Shown: piece after piece, positions 41,428 through 51,094 of the stretch | Layout: each line of letters opens with the position of its first letter | Position numbering within the stretch: the first letter of the stretch is position 1 | Assembly: GCA_017994815.1 (NCBI GenBank) | Contig: JAGOJY010000010.1 | Coordinates: 1-64,000, forward strand | Direction of reading: 5' to 3' | DNA from: Acidobacteriota bacterium | Lineage (GTDB): Bacteria; Acidobacteriota; Polarisedimenticolia; J045 | Length of the DNA stretch: 64,000 nucleotides | Translations under genes and position numbers: made by a program | Notes under the pieces: generated by a model | Seen by the model: only the letters and a program-made list of their open reading frames with translations | What the model was told of the DNA's origin: nothing | The model's database searches: none

Positions 41428-42709
41428 GTCCGGCCTCGAGGATCGGCAGCGGCAGCGGCCGTTCCTCCTGGATGTCGCTGAACTGCTCGTGCAGCTCGAG
41501 GTAGCGCGCGTGGGCGCGCTCCCAAGCTTGGTCATCGGGCAATCCCCACAGCTTCACGTAGTCCGGCGAACCGGGGTACGGGAACAGCGGCACCGGTTCG
41601 TTGGCCCACACGCCGTGTCGGGCGAGGTGCTCGCGCCAGGCGCGGACCTGTTCCGCGTCGTCCACCTTGGCGTCCATCAGGCTGGCCTGGACGAACGGAA
41701 CGTGGCGCCGGGCGTGCACGAGGAGCTCGCCCAGCTCCTCGGTGCTCTTGCGGCACTTCTTGTCGACGATCTGCCGGCCCAGCTCGCTGATGCTCTCGAC
41801 GCCGGCCTCGATCGAACGGCACCCGGCGCGACCGAGCAGCTCCAGGAGTTGCGGCGTCCACAGGTCGATCCGGAGCTGGACTCCGAACGAGACCGGCCGC
41901 TCGACCAGCGCCTCCAGCAGCGCCACGTTGGGCTGGAAGATCTCGTCGATGAAGTAGACGTACGTCACGCCCTGGGCGATCAGCCCGTCCAGTTCCTCGA
42001 GGATCGTGGCCAGCGGGCGGCGCCGGTACTTGTCGCGGAAGTTGTCCTTGGCGCAGAAGGTGCAGTGGTACGGGCAACCGCGGGAAGCCTCCAGCTCCGC
42101 GCCGGGACCATCCGGGACGGCGTCGAAGCGGTGGTGGTGGTGGGCGTGGCGGGCGACGAACCCTCTCGGCCAGTGCAGCGCCGGCAGCGCGCTCATGTCG
42201 GCGGAAGCCTGCGGCCCGCGGACGCGAATTTCGCGGCCTTCGCGGAAGGCGATCGAGTCGGTCGTGCCGGGCTGCCCGCCGTCGTCGGCCAGCTTGAGCA
42301 GCACCTCCTCGCACTCGCCGAGGACCGCGATGTCGGCCTCGAGCTTGGCCAGCGCCGCGCGCGGAGTGGTCGACCCGTGCGGGCCGACCGCGACCAGCAC
42401 CCCGGCCACGTCGCGCAGCGCCACCGCCGTCGCCAACGGGACGCGCAGTTCCGGCTGCGGGCAACGCCAGAAAAGGTAGCTCGGCGCGGTCGCCAGCGCG
42501 GTCATGCCCGGCTCGAACGCCGCCACGCGCGCGCGGATCTCGGCGTCCGACAATTCCCCGATGTGACCGTCGACGAGCAGCACCTCGTGACCCGCCCGCT
42601 CCAACAGGGTCTTGCTGTAGCCGAACTCCAGCGGCAGGTGCGGCTCGCGGCAGCCGAAGTAGATGCTGCCGCCGAACGACCAGCGCGGGTTGACCAGCGC
42701 GACGCGCAT
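41411..42709 (-). CDS. B12-binding-type radical SAM protein
   Basis: 432 residues. The N-terminal cobalamin-binding-like domain (HEVLLVDGHIGELSDAEI to VLVAVGPHGSTTP) is followed by a radical SAM core with CPYHCTFC (CxxxCxxC), then GVESISELGRQIVDKK and ALLEALVERP. The classic DxHxxG of B12 domains is not clear (DGHIGEL), as in many class B enzymes. It looks like the family I remember as TIGR04295, linked to oligosaccharide clusters. It could methylate or rearrange a sugar. Its stop overlaps the GT4 start; its ATG overlaps the epimerase stop by 1 bp. Confidence 0.85.
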   Translation of the reverse strand: MRVALVNPRWSFGGSIYFGCREPHLPLEFGYSKTLLERAGHEVLLVDGHIGELSDAEIRARVAAFEPGMTALATAPSYLFWRCPQPELRVPLATAVALRDVAGVLVAVGPHGSTTPRAALAKLEADIAVLGECEEVLLKLADDGGQPGTTDSIAFREGREIRVRGPQASADMSALPALHWPRGFVARHAHHHHRFDAVPDGPGAELEASRGCPYHCTFCAKDNFRDKYRRRPLATILEELDGLIAQGVTYVYFIDEIFQPNVALLEALVERPVSFGVQLRIDLWTPQLLELLGRAGCRSIEAGVESISELGRQIVDKKCRKSTEELGELLVHARRHVPFVQASLMDAKVDDAEQVRAWREHLARHGVWANEPVPLFPYPGSPDYVKLWGLPDDQAWERAHARYLELHEQFSDIQEERPLPLPILEAGHAEIS

Positions 42710-43781
42710 CACGCGCCCCCGTGGGCTGCCGCCGGGCGGCCCGGCGCCCGCGCGGCGACGAGCCACGAGCGCAGGTGCCGCAGGCCGTCGTGCACCGGGG
42801 TGTGCGGCCGCCAGCCCGTCGCGGCGCCGAGGCGCGATGTGTCGGAGACGTAGTAGCGCTGGTCGCCGGGCCGCCACGGCTCGAACGCCAGCCGCGGCGC
42901 CGCGCCTTCCAGGCCGGCGATCTCCTCGAGCACCTCGAGCAGGCTGACCGCGTTGGCCGGCCCGCCGCCGACGTTGAACGCGCGGCCGGCGTGCGCCCCG
43001 ATGTCGCGCTCGACCGCGAGGAACGCGTCGACGAGATCCTCGACGTAGAGCAGGTCGCGGACCTGCAGCCCGTCGCCGTAGATCGTGATCTCGTGGCCTT
43101 CCAGCGCGCGGATCAGGAAGTGCGCGACCCAGCCCTGGTCCTCGGTCCCGAACTGGTGCGGACCGTAGATGCAGCTCATCCGGAATACGGCGGCCGGGAT
43201 GCCGAACGTGCGCGCGTAGTCGAGGACGTACTGGTCCGCCGCGCCCTTGGAGCAGCCGTACGGGCTGTGGAAATCGAGCGGACGGTCCTCGGCGATGCCG
43301 CGTTCGGCCACGCGGGCCTCGACCGGGCGGTAGCGCCGGTCCTCGCGCACCAGCTCGAGGTCCGGCAGCGCGCCGTAGACCTTGTTCGTCGAGGTGTAGA
43401 TCAGGCCCGCCGGTTGCCGCTGGCGCCGGATCTGCTCCAGGACGGTCAGCGTGCCGCGCGCGTTGACCTCGAAGTCGGCCAGCGGGTCGTGCAGGCTCGT
43501 CGTCACCGCGACCTGCGCCGCGAAGTGGAACACCTGCCCGGCGCCGTCGAGCGCGTCGCGGACCAGCGCGGCGTCGCGGACGTCGCCGCGCACCACGCGC
43601 AGCCGATCGCCGTGGTGCTCGCGCAGCCACGCCAGGTTCGTCTCGACACCAGGCCGGGAAAGGTCGTCGAGGACCGTGACCGGCCGCCCCGCCGAGAGCA
43701 AGCGGTCGGCGAGGTTGCAGCCGACGAAGCCGGCCCCCCCGGTGATCAGCGTCGGTCGTTGCCAGCCCGTGCGCATCGCGG

Positions 43782-43785
<4 letters not shown>
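42709..43785 (-). CDS. NAD-dependent sugar epimerase, CDP-paratose/tyvelose epimerase-like
   Basis: 358 residues, extended SDR. Rossmann motif TGGAGFVGCNLADRL, then TSTNKVYG and the catalytic YGCSK. The STNKVYG form is typical of CDP-tyvelose/paratose 2-epimerases, a hint at a C2 epimerisation of a nucleotide sugar. The C-terminal RPGDQRYYVSDTSRL is also typical of the extended SDR epimerases. GTG 43785 overlaps the upstream SDR stop by 4 bp; ATG 43776 is an alternative. Confidence 0.85.
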
Positions 43786-44933
<1,148 letters not shown>

Positions 44934-44956
44934 CCGGGTTCTCCCGTACGTTTTCG

Positions 44957-46000
44957 TCAGGTCAACCGCGGGACCGCCGCGGCGATGTGGGCCCGCGCCG
45001 CGCGCGCCGGGGTGGCGACGGCGGGCCGGCGGCCGAGCGCCAGCCGCTCGCGGAAGTACTCCGCCGTGCGGCGGAGCCCTTCCTCGATCGGGACTCTCGG
45101 CGCCCAGCCGAGCAGCCGGGTCGCCAGCGAAATGTCGGGTCGCCGCTGCCGCGGATCGTCCACGGGCAGATCGCAGAACACGAGCGGCGACTCGCGCCGC
45201 AGCACGCGTTGCACGATCCGCGCCAACTCGAGCACCGTGTGCTCTTCGGGATTGCCGATGTTCACCGGCTCGAAGTGGCGCGCGCGCATCAGCCCGAGGA
45301 TCCCGTCGACGAGGTCGTCGATGTACTGGAAGCTGCGGGTCTGCGAACCGCGGCCGTAGATCGTGATCGGCTCGCCGCGCAGGACCTGCGTGATGAAGTT
45401 CACGACGACGCGCCCGTCATCCGGCTGCATCCGCGGCCCGTACGTGTTGAAGATCCGCACGATCCGCACCGGCACGCCGTGCTTGCGGTTGTACGCCGCC
45501 GTGATCGCCTCGCCGTAGCGCTTGGCCTCGTCGTAGACGCTGCGCGGCCCGTTGGGGTTGACGTGGCCCCAGTAGTCCTCGTGCTGTGGGTGCACGTCGG
45601 GGTCGCCGTAGACCTCGCTGGTGCTGGTGAAGAAGAACTGCGCCCCCTTGCGCCTTGCCACTTCGAGGAGCTGGTACGTGCCCTCGGAGTTGGCCCGGAG
45701 CGTTTCGATCGGTTGCGCGAGGTACTTCGGCGGCGAGGCCGGGCTGGCCAGGTGCATCACCCAGTCCAGCTGCACGTTCATGTGCAAAGGCTCGACGATG
45801 TCGTGCTCGATCAGGGCGAAACGTGGGTTGTTCTCGAGATGGACGAGATTCTGCCGGTCGCCGGTGATCAGGTTGTCGACACCGAAGACCCGGTGACCAT
45901 TCGCCAGCAGCCGCTCGCAGAGGTGACTGCCGATGAACCCGGCAGCCCCGGCGACGAGGATGCGTCGAGGACGATCGGTACGGCGCGGTTGCGACGACAT
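44957..46000 (-). CDS. UDP-glucuronate decarboxylase (UDP-xylose synthase)
   Basis: 347 residues. Converts UDP-glucuronate to UDP-xylose with NAD. Diagnostic stretches of the UXS family: VFGVDNLITGDRQNL, HLASPASPPKYLAQP and the catalytic YDEAKRYGEA, with RIFNTYGPRM. A xylose or derived pentose is thus expected in the product. It is the first gene of the operon that runs down to 36147. A leader of over 300 bp lies upstream with a minus-strand promoter candidate near 46196-46225. Confidence 0.93.
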   Translation of the reverse strand: MSSQPRRTDRPRRILVAGAAGFIGSHLCERLLANGHRVFGVDNLITGDRQNLVHLENNPRFALIEHDIVEPLHMNVQLDWVMHLASPASPPKYLAQPIETLRANSEGTYQLLEVARRKGAQFFFTSTSEVYGDPDVHPQHEDYWGHVNPNGPRSVYDEAKRYGEAITAAYNRKHGVPVRIVRIFNTYGPRMQPDDGRVVVNFITQVLRGEPITIYGRGSQTRSFQYIDDLVDGILGLMRARHFEPVNIGNPEEHTVLELARIVQRVLRRESPLVFCDLPVDDPRQRRPDISLATRLLGWAPRVPIEEGLRRTAEYFRERLALGRRPAVATPARAARAHIAAAVPRLT

Positions 46001-46327
46001 TCACTGCCTCCGTGGAGGTGCTGCGCTCCCCGGGTAGGCACGGGGAGTCGTCAGCCTTCAGGGCGCGGCGACGTGGCAGCGTTCATGTCACGCGGTCGGG
46101 ATCGCTATGTTCGGACTTCCGTTTCCGGACCAGGACCTTCTCTCGGGCTCGGAAACACCTGCGAGGCGGGGCATGCCGCAGGGCATTAAATGATAAGTTG
46201 CGTCTTGCACTGCCAAAAACGTTTAAATCCGTTCGTCCAGGGATTCTATGGTGCAAAGAAGGAACCATCAAGTCGGGGGCAAAAAACCGCGCTGCCGGCG
46301 CGGGGCCCGCGAGCTATAAAACTGGCC
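46001..46327. other. AT-richer leader between the two glycan gene groups
   Basis: No ORF with coding character. Around 46185-46260 the sequence is markedly AT-richer than the surroundings. A possible minus-strand promoter for the UXS operon has TATCAT as -10 at about 46190-46200 and TTTTGG 17 bp before it. A second AT stretch at 46275-46325 precedes the pseudogene. No known riboswitch was recognised. Confidence 0.4.
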
Positions 46328-46781
46328 ATGCACGCCGACCACGATGCGCAGGCTGCCGTCTACGACCGCTACTGCGTCCAACCGCTTCGACGGGCCCGCG
46401 CTCGCGGCGCTGGAGCGGCTGCTGTTCGCGGAACTGCCCCCGCCAGCGGACGTCTTGGACCTGTGCTGCGGCGCGGGACACCTCACGCGCCGGCGGGAAC
46501 TCCTCGTCCGCGCTCGAGGAGAACGGGGGCTTCTCCGTGCGCGGCAGCTACGACGCGGCCCGGCGGCCCGGTCGGACCGAGATCACGCTGCTGCGACGCG
46601 CCGGCGCGGGCTGGACTCGGCAAGAGGTCGTGCTGTCGCAGCGCGCGCACCCGCCCGACCGCGTGCGGGCGCTCCTCGCGGAAGCGGCGTTCGCCGTGGT
46701 GGAAATCGTCCGGCCACAGCCGGGATGTCGGGCGAGCTGGCGCACGGCCGCGTGTTCGTCCGCGCGACGGCGGCCGGTTAA
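46328..46781 (+). pseudogene. SAM methyltransferase pseudogene, frameshifted and internally deleted
   Basis: Three reading frames carry consecutive fragments of a class I methyltransferase. The first, from ATG 46328, reads MHADHDAQAAVYDRY. In another frame LAALERLLFAELPPPADVLD and then LCCGAGHLTRR give motif I. In a third frame SVRGSYDAARRPGRTEITLL and LLAEAAFAVVEIVR match the C-terminal beta-sheet, and back in the second frame ELAHGRVFVRATAAG gives the end. The stretch between motif I and the C-terminal part, normally some 90 residues, is missing. I infer at least two frameshifts and a deletion. It lies 7 bp from the convergent phosphomannomutase stop. Confidence 0.8.
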
Positions 46782-46788
46782 CCGATCC

Positions 46789-48162
46789 TCAGGCGCGGAG
46801 AACCGCCAGCAGTTCGTCCGTCTTGGCCGCGAGCAGCTCGCGGTCGCCGCGGGTTTCCAGGTTCACCCGGACCAGCGGTTCGGTGTTCGACGGCCGGACG
46901 TTGAAGCGCCACTCGGCGAATTCCGCGCTCACCCCGTCGAGGCGATCGATCGCCAGCGCCGCCGGCGCGTAGCGCTCCAGGACCAGCTCCAGCGCCCGCG
47001 CCGGGTCCGCCAGCTCGAGGTTGATCTCGCCGCTCGCCGGGTGACGCTCGGCGATCGCGGCCACGAGCTGCCCCAGCGGGACGTCCCGGCCACACACGTG
47101 CTCCAGCAGCACCAGCCAGGGGATCATCCCCGAATCGCAGTAGCCGAACTCCCGGAAGAAGTGGTGGCCGGGGTTTTCGCCGCCGTACGCCGCGTCCACG
47201 CGGCGCATCGTCTCTTTCATGAACGCGTGCCCACCCTTGCTGGGGACCGGCTCGCCCCCCGCCCGCCGCACCGTCTCGATGGTGGCCCAGACCACGCGCG
47301 GGTCGTGCACGATGCGCGCCCCGGGATGCCGCGACAGGGCCCGTTCCGCGAGCATCGGCACGACGTACGAGCCGTCCACGAACTGCCCCCGCTCGTCGAA
47401 GAAGAAGCAACGGTCGAAATCGCCGTCCCACGCCACGCCGGCGTCGGCGTGCTGCTCGAGCACGGCCCGGGAGGTCGCGCTGCGGTTTCCCGGCAACAGC
47501 GGGTTCGGCACGCCGTTGGGGAAGCTCCCGTCGGGCTCGTGGTGCACCTTCAGCAGCCGGAACGGCAGGTGCGGCTCGAGGCGGTCGACGACCGCCCCCG
47601 CCCCGCCGTTGCCGGCGTTCGTCACCACCCGCAGCGGGCGCAAGCGCGCGGGGTCCACGTAGCCGAGCAGGTGCGCGACGTACTCCGCGGAGAGATCGAT
47701 CCGTTCGGCCCGTCCACGCCGGGGCGGCGCGGGGAACGACTCGCCGCGCGCGAGGCGCTCGATCTCGGGCAGCCCGGTGTCGGCGCTGATCGGCCGCCCG
47801 CGCTCGCGCACGAGCTTCAATCCGTTGTACTCCACCGGGTTGTGGCTGGCGGTGACCATGATCCCGCCGTCGAGCCCAAGGTGGATCGTCGCGAAGTAGA
47901 CCTGCTCGGTGCCGCAGGTGCCGACCTCCAGCACCTCGACCCCCGCATCGACCAGCGCCTCGCGCACGGCGCCGGCGATTTCGGGGCTCGAATGCCGCAC
48001 GTCGTGACCGAGCGCCACGCGCCGCGCGCCAAGAAACGCGGCGAAAGCGCGGCCGATGCGGTAGGCGAGCGCGGCGTCGAGTTCGTCGGGAACGCGACCG
48101 CGGATGTCGTAAGCCTTGAAGCAGGAGGAGGAAGCGGGGGTGGGGGACGCCGAGGCAGGCAT
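46789..48162 (-). CDS. Phosphomannomutase/phosphoglucomutase
   Basis: 457 residues, alpha-D-phosphohexomutase family (ManB/AlgC type). It interconverts hexose 1- and 6-phosphates and feeds nucleotide-sugar synthesis. The phosphoserine is in VTASHNPVEYNG (about residue 103); the metal-binding loop reads DGDFDRC (DxDxD), the sugar-binding loop GGENPGH and the phosphate-binding loop RPSNTEP. The start ATG 48162 has GAGG 8 nt before it, followed by a Ser/Pro-rich leader. It is divergent from the HD gene and probably supplies the plus-strand glycan operon. Confidence 0.93.
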   Translation of the reverse strand: MPASASPTPASSSCFKAYDIRGRVPDELDAALAYRIGRAFAAFLGARRVALGHDVRHSSPEIAGAVREALVDAGVEVLEVGTCGTEQVYFATIHLGLDGGIMVTASHNPVEYNGLKLVRERGRPISADTGLPEIERLARGESFPAPPRRGRAERIDLSAEYVAHLLGYVDPARLRPLRVVTNAGNGGAGAVVDRLEPHLPFRLLKVHHEPDGSFPNGVPNPLLPGNRSATSRAVLEQHADAGVAWDGDFDRCFFFDERGQFVDGSYVVPMLAERALSRHPGARIVHDPRVVWATIETVRRAGGEPVPSKGGHAFMKETMRRVDAAYGGENPGHHFFREFGYCDSGMIPWLVLLEHVCGRDVPLGQLVAAIAERHPASGEINLELADPARALELVLERYAPAALAIDRLDGVSAEFAEWRFNVRPSNTEPLVRVNLETRGDRELLAAKTDELLAVLRA

Positions 48163-48224
48163 GCCGGGACCTCGATCTGTTCGACCGACACGGTCGGGCC
48201 ATCGAGCGTCGAGAGAATACCAGA

Positions 48225-48253
48225 TTGTTGAAGATTCGCCCCGCGTGTAAACT
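48225..48253 (+). promoter_or_regulatory. Sigma70-type promoter of the plus-strand glycan operon
   Basis: TTGTTG (48225-48230) and TAAACT (48248-48253) are spaced by 17 bp in the divergent gap between phosphomannomutase and the HD gene, 60 bp before ATG 48316. Confidence 0.6.
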
Positions 48254-48315
48254 CGGCTTTGCCCGAGGCACGAAGTTTCGACGGGCCTCTCGAGCGAACG
48301 ATCTCCTTCCCTTCC

Positions 48316-49245
48316 ATGTCTGCCGCCGGCGGGAATACCCTTCGCGCGGTCGCGCTCGGTCCGGCGCTGTCGCCGGCCTTCGCCGCGCTGCGCCACGAGT
48401 TCCCGGGACTGCGGGTCGACTCGCTGCGGCACCACGACTGCCCGCCGCACCTCGCCGCGTACGAACTGCCTGTCGAAGAATGGTGCGCCGGGGAATTCGA
48501 CACGCCCGCGGCGGACGAGCCGTTGCTCGGCGCGCTCGCGCGCGGGCCGGTGTGCTTGCACATCGACGGCGACGGTCCGCCGCGCGCCGCGCTGGAGATC
48601 CTCACCCGCCAGCAGCGCTTCGTCTTCGGGCGCAACGCGCACTCGGCGGGTCCCGCGTTCTCCGAGTTGCTGGCGCTGCACGCGGCGCTGCACGACCTGG
48701 CCCAGCCGCTCGTCGCCGCGGACTACGCGCACGCACTCGACACCTGGCGCTGGCTGCTGCGCCTCGCGCCAGAAGCCGGGTTCGCGCTGCAGGCCGCCGC
48801 GCTGCTGCACGACGTCGAGCGCATCGTCTCGGAAGCGGAGCGCCGCATCGAGCAGCACGCGGGTGACTACGCGCGGTTCAAGGACGCGCACGCGGAGCGC
48901 AGCGCGCGGCTCGCCGCGCAACTCCTCGCGCGGGCCGGCGCAAGGCCGGCACAGGCGCGCCGCACCACCGAACTCGTCGCGCAGCACGAGCGCACCGGCG
49001 ACGACCCGGAACTGGCCGCGCTCAACGACGCCGACGCGCTCTCCTTCTTTTCGCTCAACTCGTGTGGGTTCATCGCGTACTACGGACCGGCACACACCCG
49101 CACCAAGGTCGCGCACACGCTCGAGCGGATGAGCGCGGCGGCCCTGGCGCGGCTCACCGGCGTGCGCCTCCGCGAGGACGTACGCGCCATCCTGCTCGCC
49201 GAGATCGCCCGCACCGGCCGCCAACTCCCGGATCTTCCAGCATGA
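48316..49245 (+). CDS. HD-domain protein (DUF4202-like)
   Basis: 309 residues. A C-terminal HD-type phosphohydrolase domain with H...HD: the helix HALDTWRWLLRLAPE, then ALLHDVERI, with later His and Asp residues (VAQHERTGDD, NDADALSFF). The N-terminal third (to about residue 100) has no domain I recognise. The substrate may be a phosphorylated sugar or nucleotide. ATG 48316 was chosen because the frame further upstream has no ribosome-binding site. Its stop overlaps the CgeB-like start by 4 bp (ATGA). First gene of the plus-strand operon. Confidence 0.72.
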   Translation: MSAAGGNTLRAVALGPALSPAFAALRHEFPGLRVDSLRHHDCPPHLAAYELPVEEWCAGEFDTPAADEPLLGALARGPVCLHIDGDGPPRAALEILTRQQRFVFGRNAHSAGPAFSELLALHAALHDLAQPLVAADYAHALDTWRWLLRLAPEAGFALQAAALLHDVERIVSEAERRIEQHAGDYARFKDAHAERSARLAAQLLARAGARPAQARRTTELVAQHERTGDDPELAALNDADALSFFSLNSCGFIAYYGPAHTRTKVAHTLERMSAAALARLTGVRLREDVRAILLAEIARTGRQLPDLPA

Positions 49246-50336
49246 AGCTCGTCATCTTCGGCCTGTCGGTCAGCTCCTCGTGGGGCAACGGTCACGCCAC
49301 GCTCTGGCGCGGGATCCTCCGCGCGCTTGCCGGGCTCGGGCACCAGGTCGTGTTCTTCGAGCGCGACGTCCCGTACTACGCGAACCACCGCGACCTGTGG
49401 GAACTGCCGGGCGGCGAACTGCTGTTGTACGGCGGCTGGGACGAGGTCCTGCCGGCTGCGCGGCGCCACCTGGCCCAGGCGGACGCCGCGATGGTCACGT
49501 CGTTCTGCCCCGACGGCCTCGTCGCGGCCGAGTTGGTGCTCGGCTCGCGCGTGCCCTGCCGCTGCTTCTACGACCTCGACACCCCGGTGACGTTGCAGAA
49601 CCTCGCGGCGGGAGCGCCGGTGCCGTACCTGCCGCCGCAGGGGCTCGGTGGGTTCGACCTCGTCCTGAGCTACACCGGCGGCGCGGCGCTGGACGAACTG
49701 CGCCGGCGCCTCGGCGCGCGACGCGTCGCGCCGCTCTACGGCTCGGTGGACCCGCGCGCGCACCGGCCGGCGCCGCCGCGCCCGGAGTTCACGGGCGACC
49801 TGTCGCACCTCGGCACGTACTCCGCCGACCGCTTCGAGCCGTTGCGCGAGCTGCTGCTCGCGCCGGCCGCGCGGCTGCCGGGCCGCACCTTCGTCATCGG
49901 CGGCTCGATGTACCCGGCCGCGTTCCCCTGGACCGCCAACATCCGCTACATCCCACACGTGCCGCCGCAGGACCACCCGGCGTTCTACTGCTCGTCGCCG
50001 CTGACGCTCAACGTGACGCGCGAGCCGATGGCGGCGATGGGCTACTGCCCGTCGGGGCGGCTGTTCGAGTCGGCCGCCTGCGGCGTGCCGGTCCTGAGCG
50101 ACGCCTGGGACGGGCTGGACGCGTTCTTCGCGCCGGGAAGCGAGATCCTCGTCGCGCGGACCGCGGACGAGGCGATCGCGGCCTTGACGCTGCCGCCGGA
50201 GCGACTGGCCGAGATCGGCCGCGCCGCCCGCGCCCGCGCGCTGGCGGAGCACACGGCGGAGCACCGCGCGCGCGAACTCCTGGACCTCCTCGGGGCCGAT
50301 GCCGCGGCACGCGGCGGGCAGCGGGGTGCCGCGTGA
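49242..50336 (+). CDS. CgeB-like glycosyltransferase (copy D)
   Basis: 364 residues, paralogue of 36929-38026: MKLVIFGLSVSSSWGNGHA, FFERDVPYYANHRDL, YDLDTPVTLQNLA and LFESAACGVPVLSDAWDGLD each match copy A with small changes. The match suggests that the two operons act on related acceptors. ATG 49242 overlaps the HD gene stop; its stop overlaps the next GTG. Donor and acceptor unknown. Confidence 0.85.
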   Translation: MKLVIFGLSVSSSWGNGHATLWRGILRALAGLGHQVVFFERDVPYYANHRDLWELPGGELLLYGGWDEVLPAARRHLAQADAAMVTSFCPDGLVAAELVLGSRVPCRCFYDLDTPVTLQNLAAGAPVPYLPPQGLGGFDLVLSYTGGAALDELRRRLGARRVAPLYGSVDPRAHRPAPPRPEFTGDLSHLGTYSADRFEPLRELLLAPAARLPGRTFVIGGSMYPAAFPWTANIRYIPHVPPQDHPAFYCSSPLTLNVTREPMAAMGYCPSGRLFESAACGVPVLSDAWDGLDAFFAPGSEILVARTADEAIAALTLPPERLAEIGRAARARALAEHTAEHRARELLDLLGADAAARGGQRGAA

Positions 50337-51094
50337 GCGCGACCTGGGGCATCGTGCCGGCCGCGGGGATCGGTAGCCGGATCCAGCCGCTGGCGTTCTC
50401 CAAGGAGCTGCTGCCGGTCGGCAGCCGCATGGACGGCGAGGTCGAGCGGCCCCGCGCCGTGAGCGAGTACCTCCTCGAGCGTTTCGCCGCCGGCGGCGTG
50501 GACCGCATCTGCTGCGTCATCGGGCCCGGCAAGTCCGACATCCTCGAGTACTACGGCGACTCGTTCCGCTCGATCCCGATCTGCTACGTCGTGCAGTCGC
50601 AGCCGGGCGGGCTGTGCGACGCGCTGTTCCGCGCGCTGCCGCTCGTCCAGCCGACCGACCAGGTCGTGGTCGGGCTGCCGGACACGATCTGGTTCCCGGA
50701 GGACGGGCTGCGCTACCTGCCCGAGGGCGCGCTGGCGTTCCTGCTGTTCCCGGTCGAGCAACCGCAGCTGTTCGACGCGGTGGTGACGGACGGCAGCGCC
50801 CGCGTGCTCGAGATCCAGGTCAAGCGGCCCGACGCCGCGTCGAGCTGGATCTGGGGCGCGTTCAAGATGCCCGGCAGCACGTTCGCCGAGCTGCACGCGC
50901 TGTGGCGCGAACCCGAGCGCCGCGACGAGTACGTCGGCACGCTGGTCAACGCCTACATCGCCCGCGGCGGGTTCGCGGTGGCGGTGCGCGCCGGCAACGC
51001 CTACGTCGACGTCGGCACGTTCAACGGCTACCGCCGCGCGCTGCAGGTGCTCAACGACCGCCGGCCGTCCGCCGAAGGAGAGCTCCGAGGGTGA
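50333..51094 (+). CDS. Sugar-phosphate nucleotidyltransferase
   Basis: 253 residues, RmlA/GalU-like. The N-terminal signature IVPAAGIGSRIQPLAFSKEL carries the nucleotide-binding GxGxR and catalytic Lys. VVVGLPDTIWFPEDG holds the metal-binding Asp and YVDVGTFNGYRRAL the C-terminal sugar-binding part. It makes an NDP-sugar from a sugar 1-phosphate, possibly the product of the nearby phosphomannomutase. GTG 50333 overlaps the CgeB-like stop (GTGA) and its own stop overlaps the next GTG. Confidence 0.9.
   Translation: MSATWGIVPAAGIGSRIQPLAFSKELLPVGSRMDGEVERPRAVSEYLLERFAAGGVDRICCVIGPGKSDILEYYGDSFRSIPICYVVQSQPGGLCDALFRALPLVQPTDQVVVGLPDTIWFPEDGLRYLPEGALAFLLFPVEQPQLFDAVVTDGSARVLEIQVKRPDAASSWIWGAFKMPGSTFAELHALWREPERRDEYVGTLVNAYIARGGFAVAVRAGNAYVDVGTFNGYRRALQVLNDRRPSAEGELRG

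Noticed and set aside
46185..46230. Sigma54 promoter for the UXS operon
   Set aside because: A TGGCA-like -24 element is present, but the GG to GC spacing is 11 bp instead of 10, so a sigma70-type reading is equally good.
46190..46972. Intact methyltransferase or other gene on the plus strand
   Set aside because: Recognisable fragments switch between three frames and the middle is missing, so it is a pseudogene.
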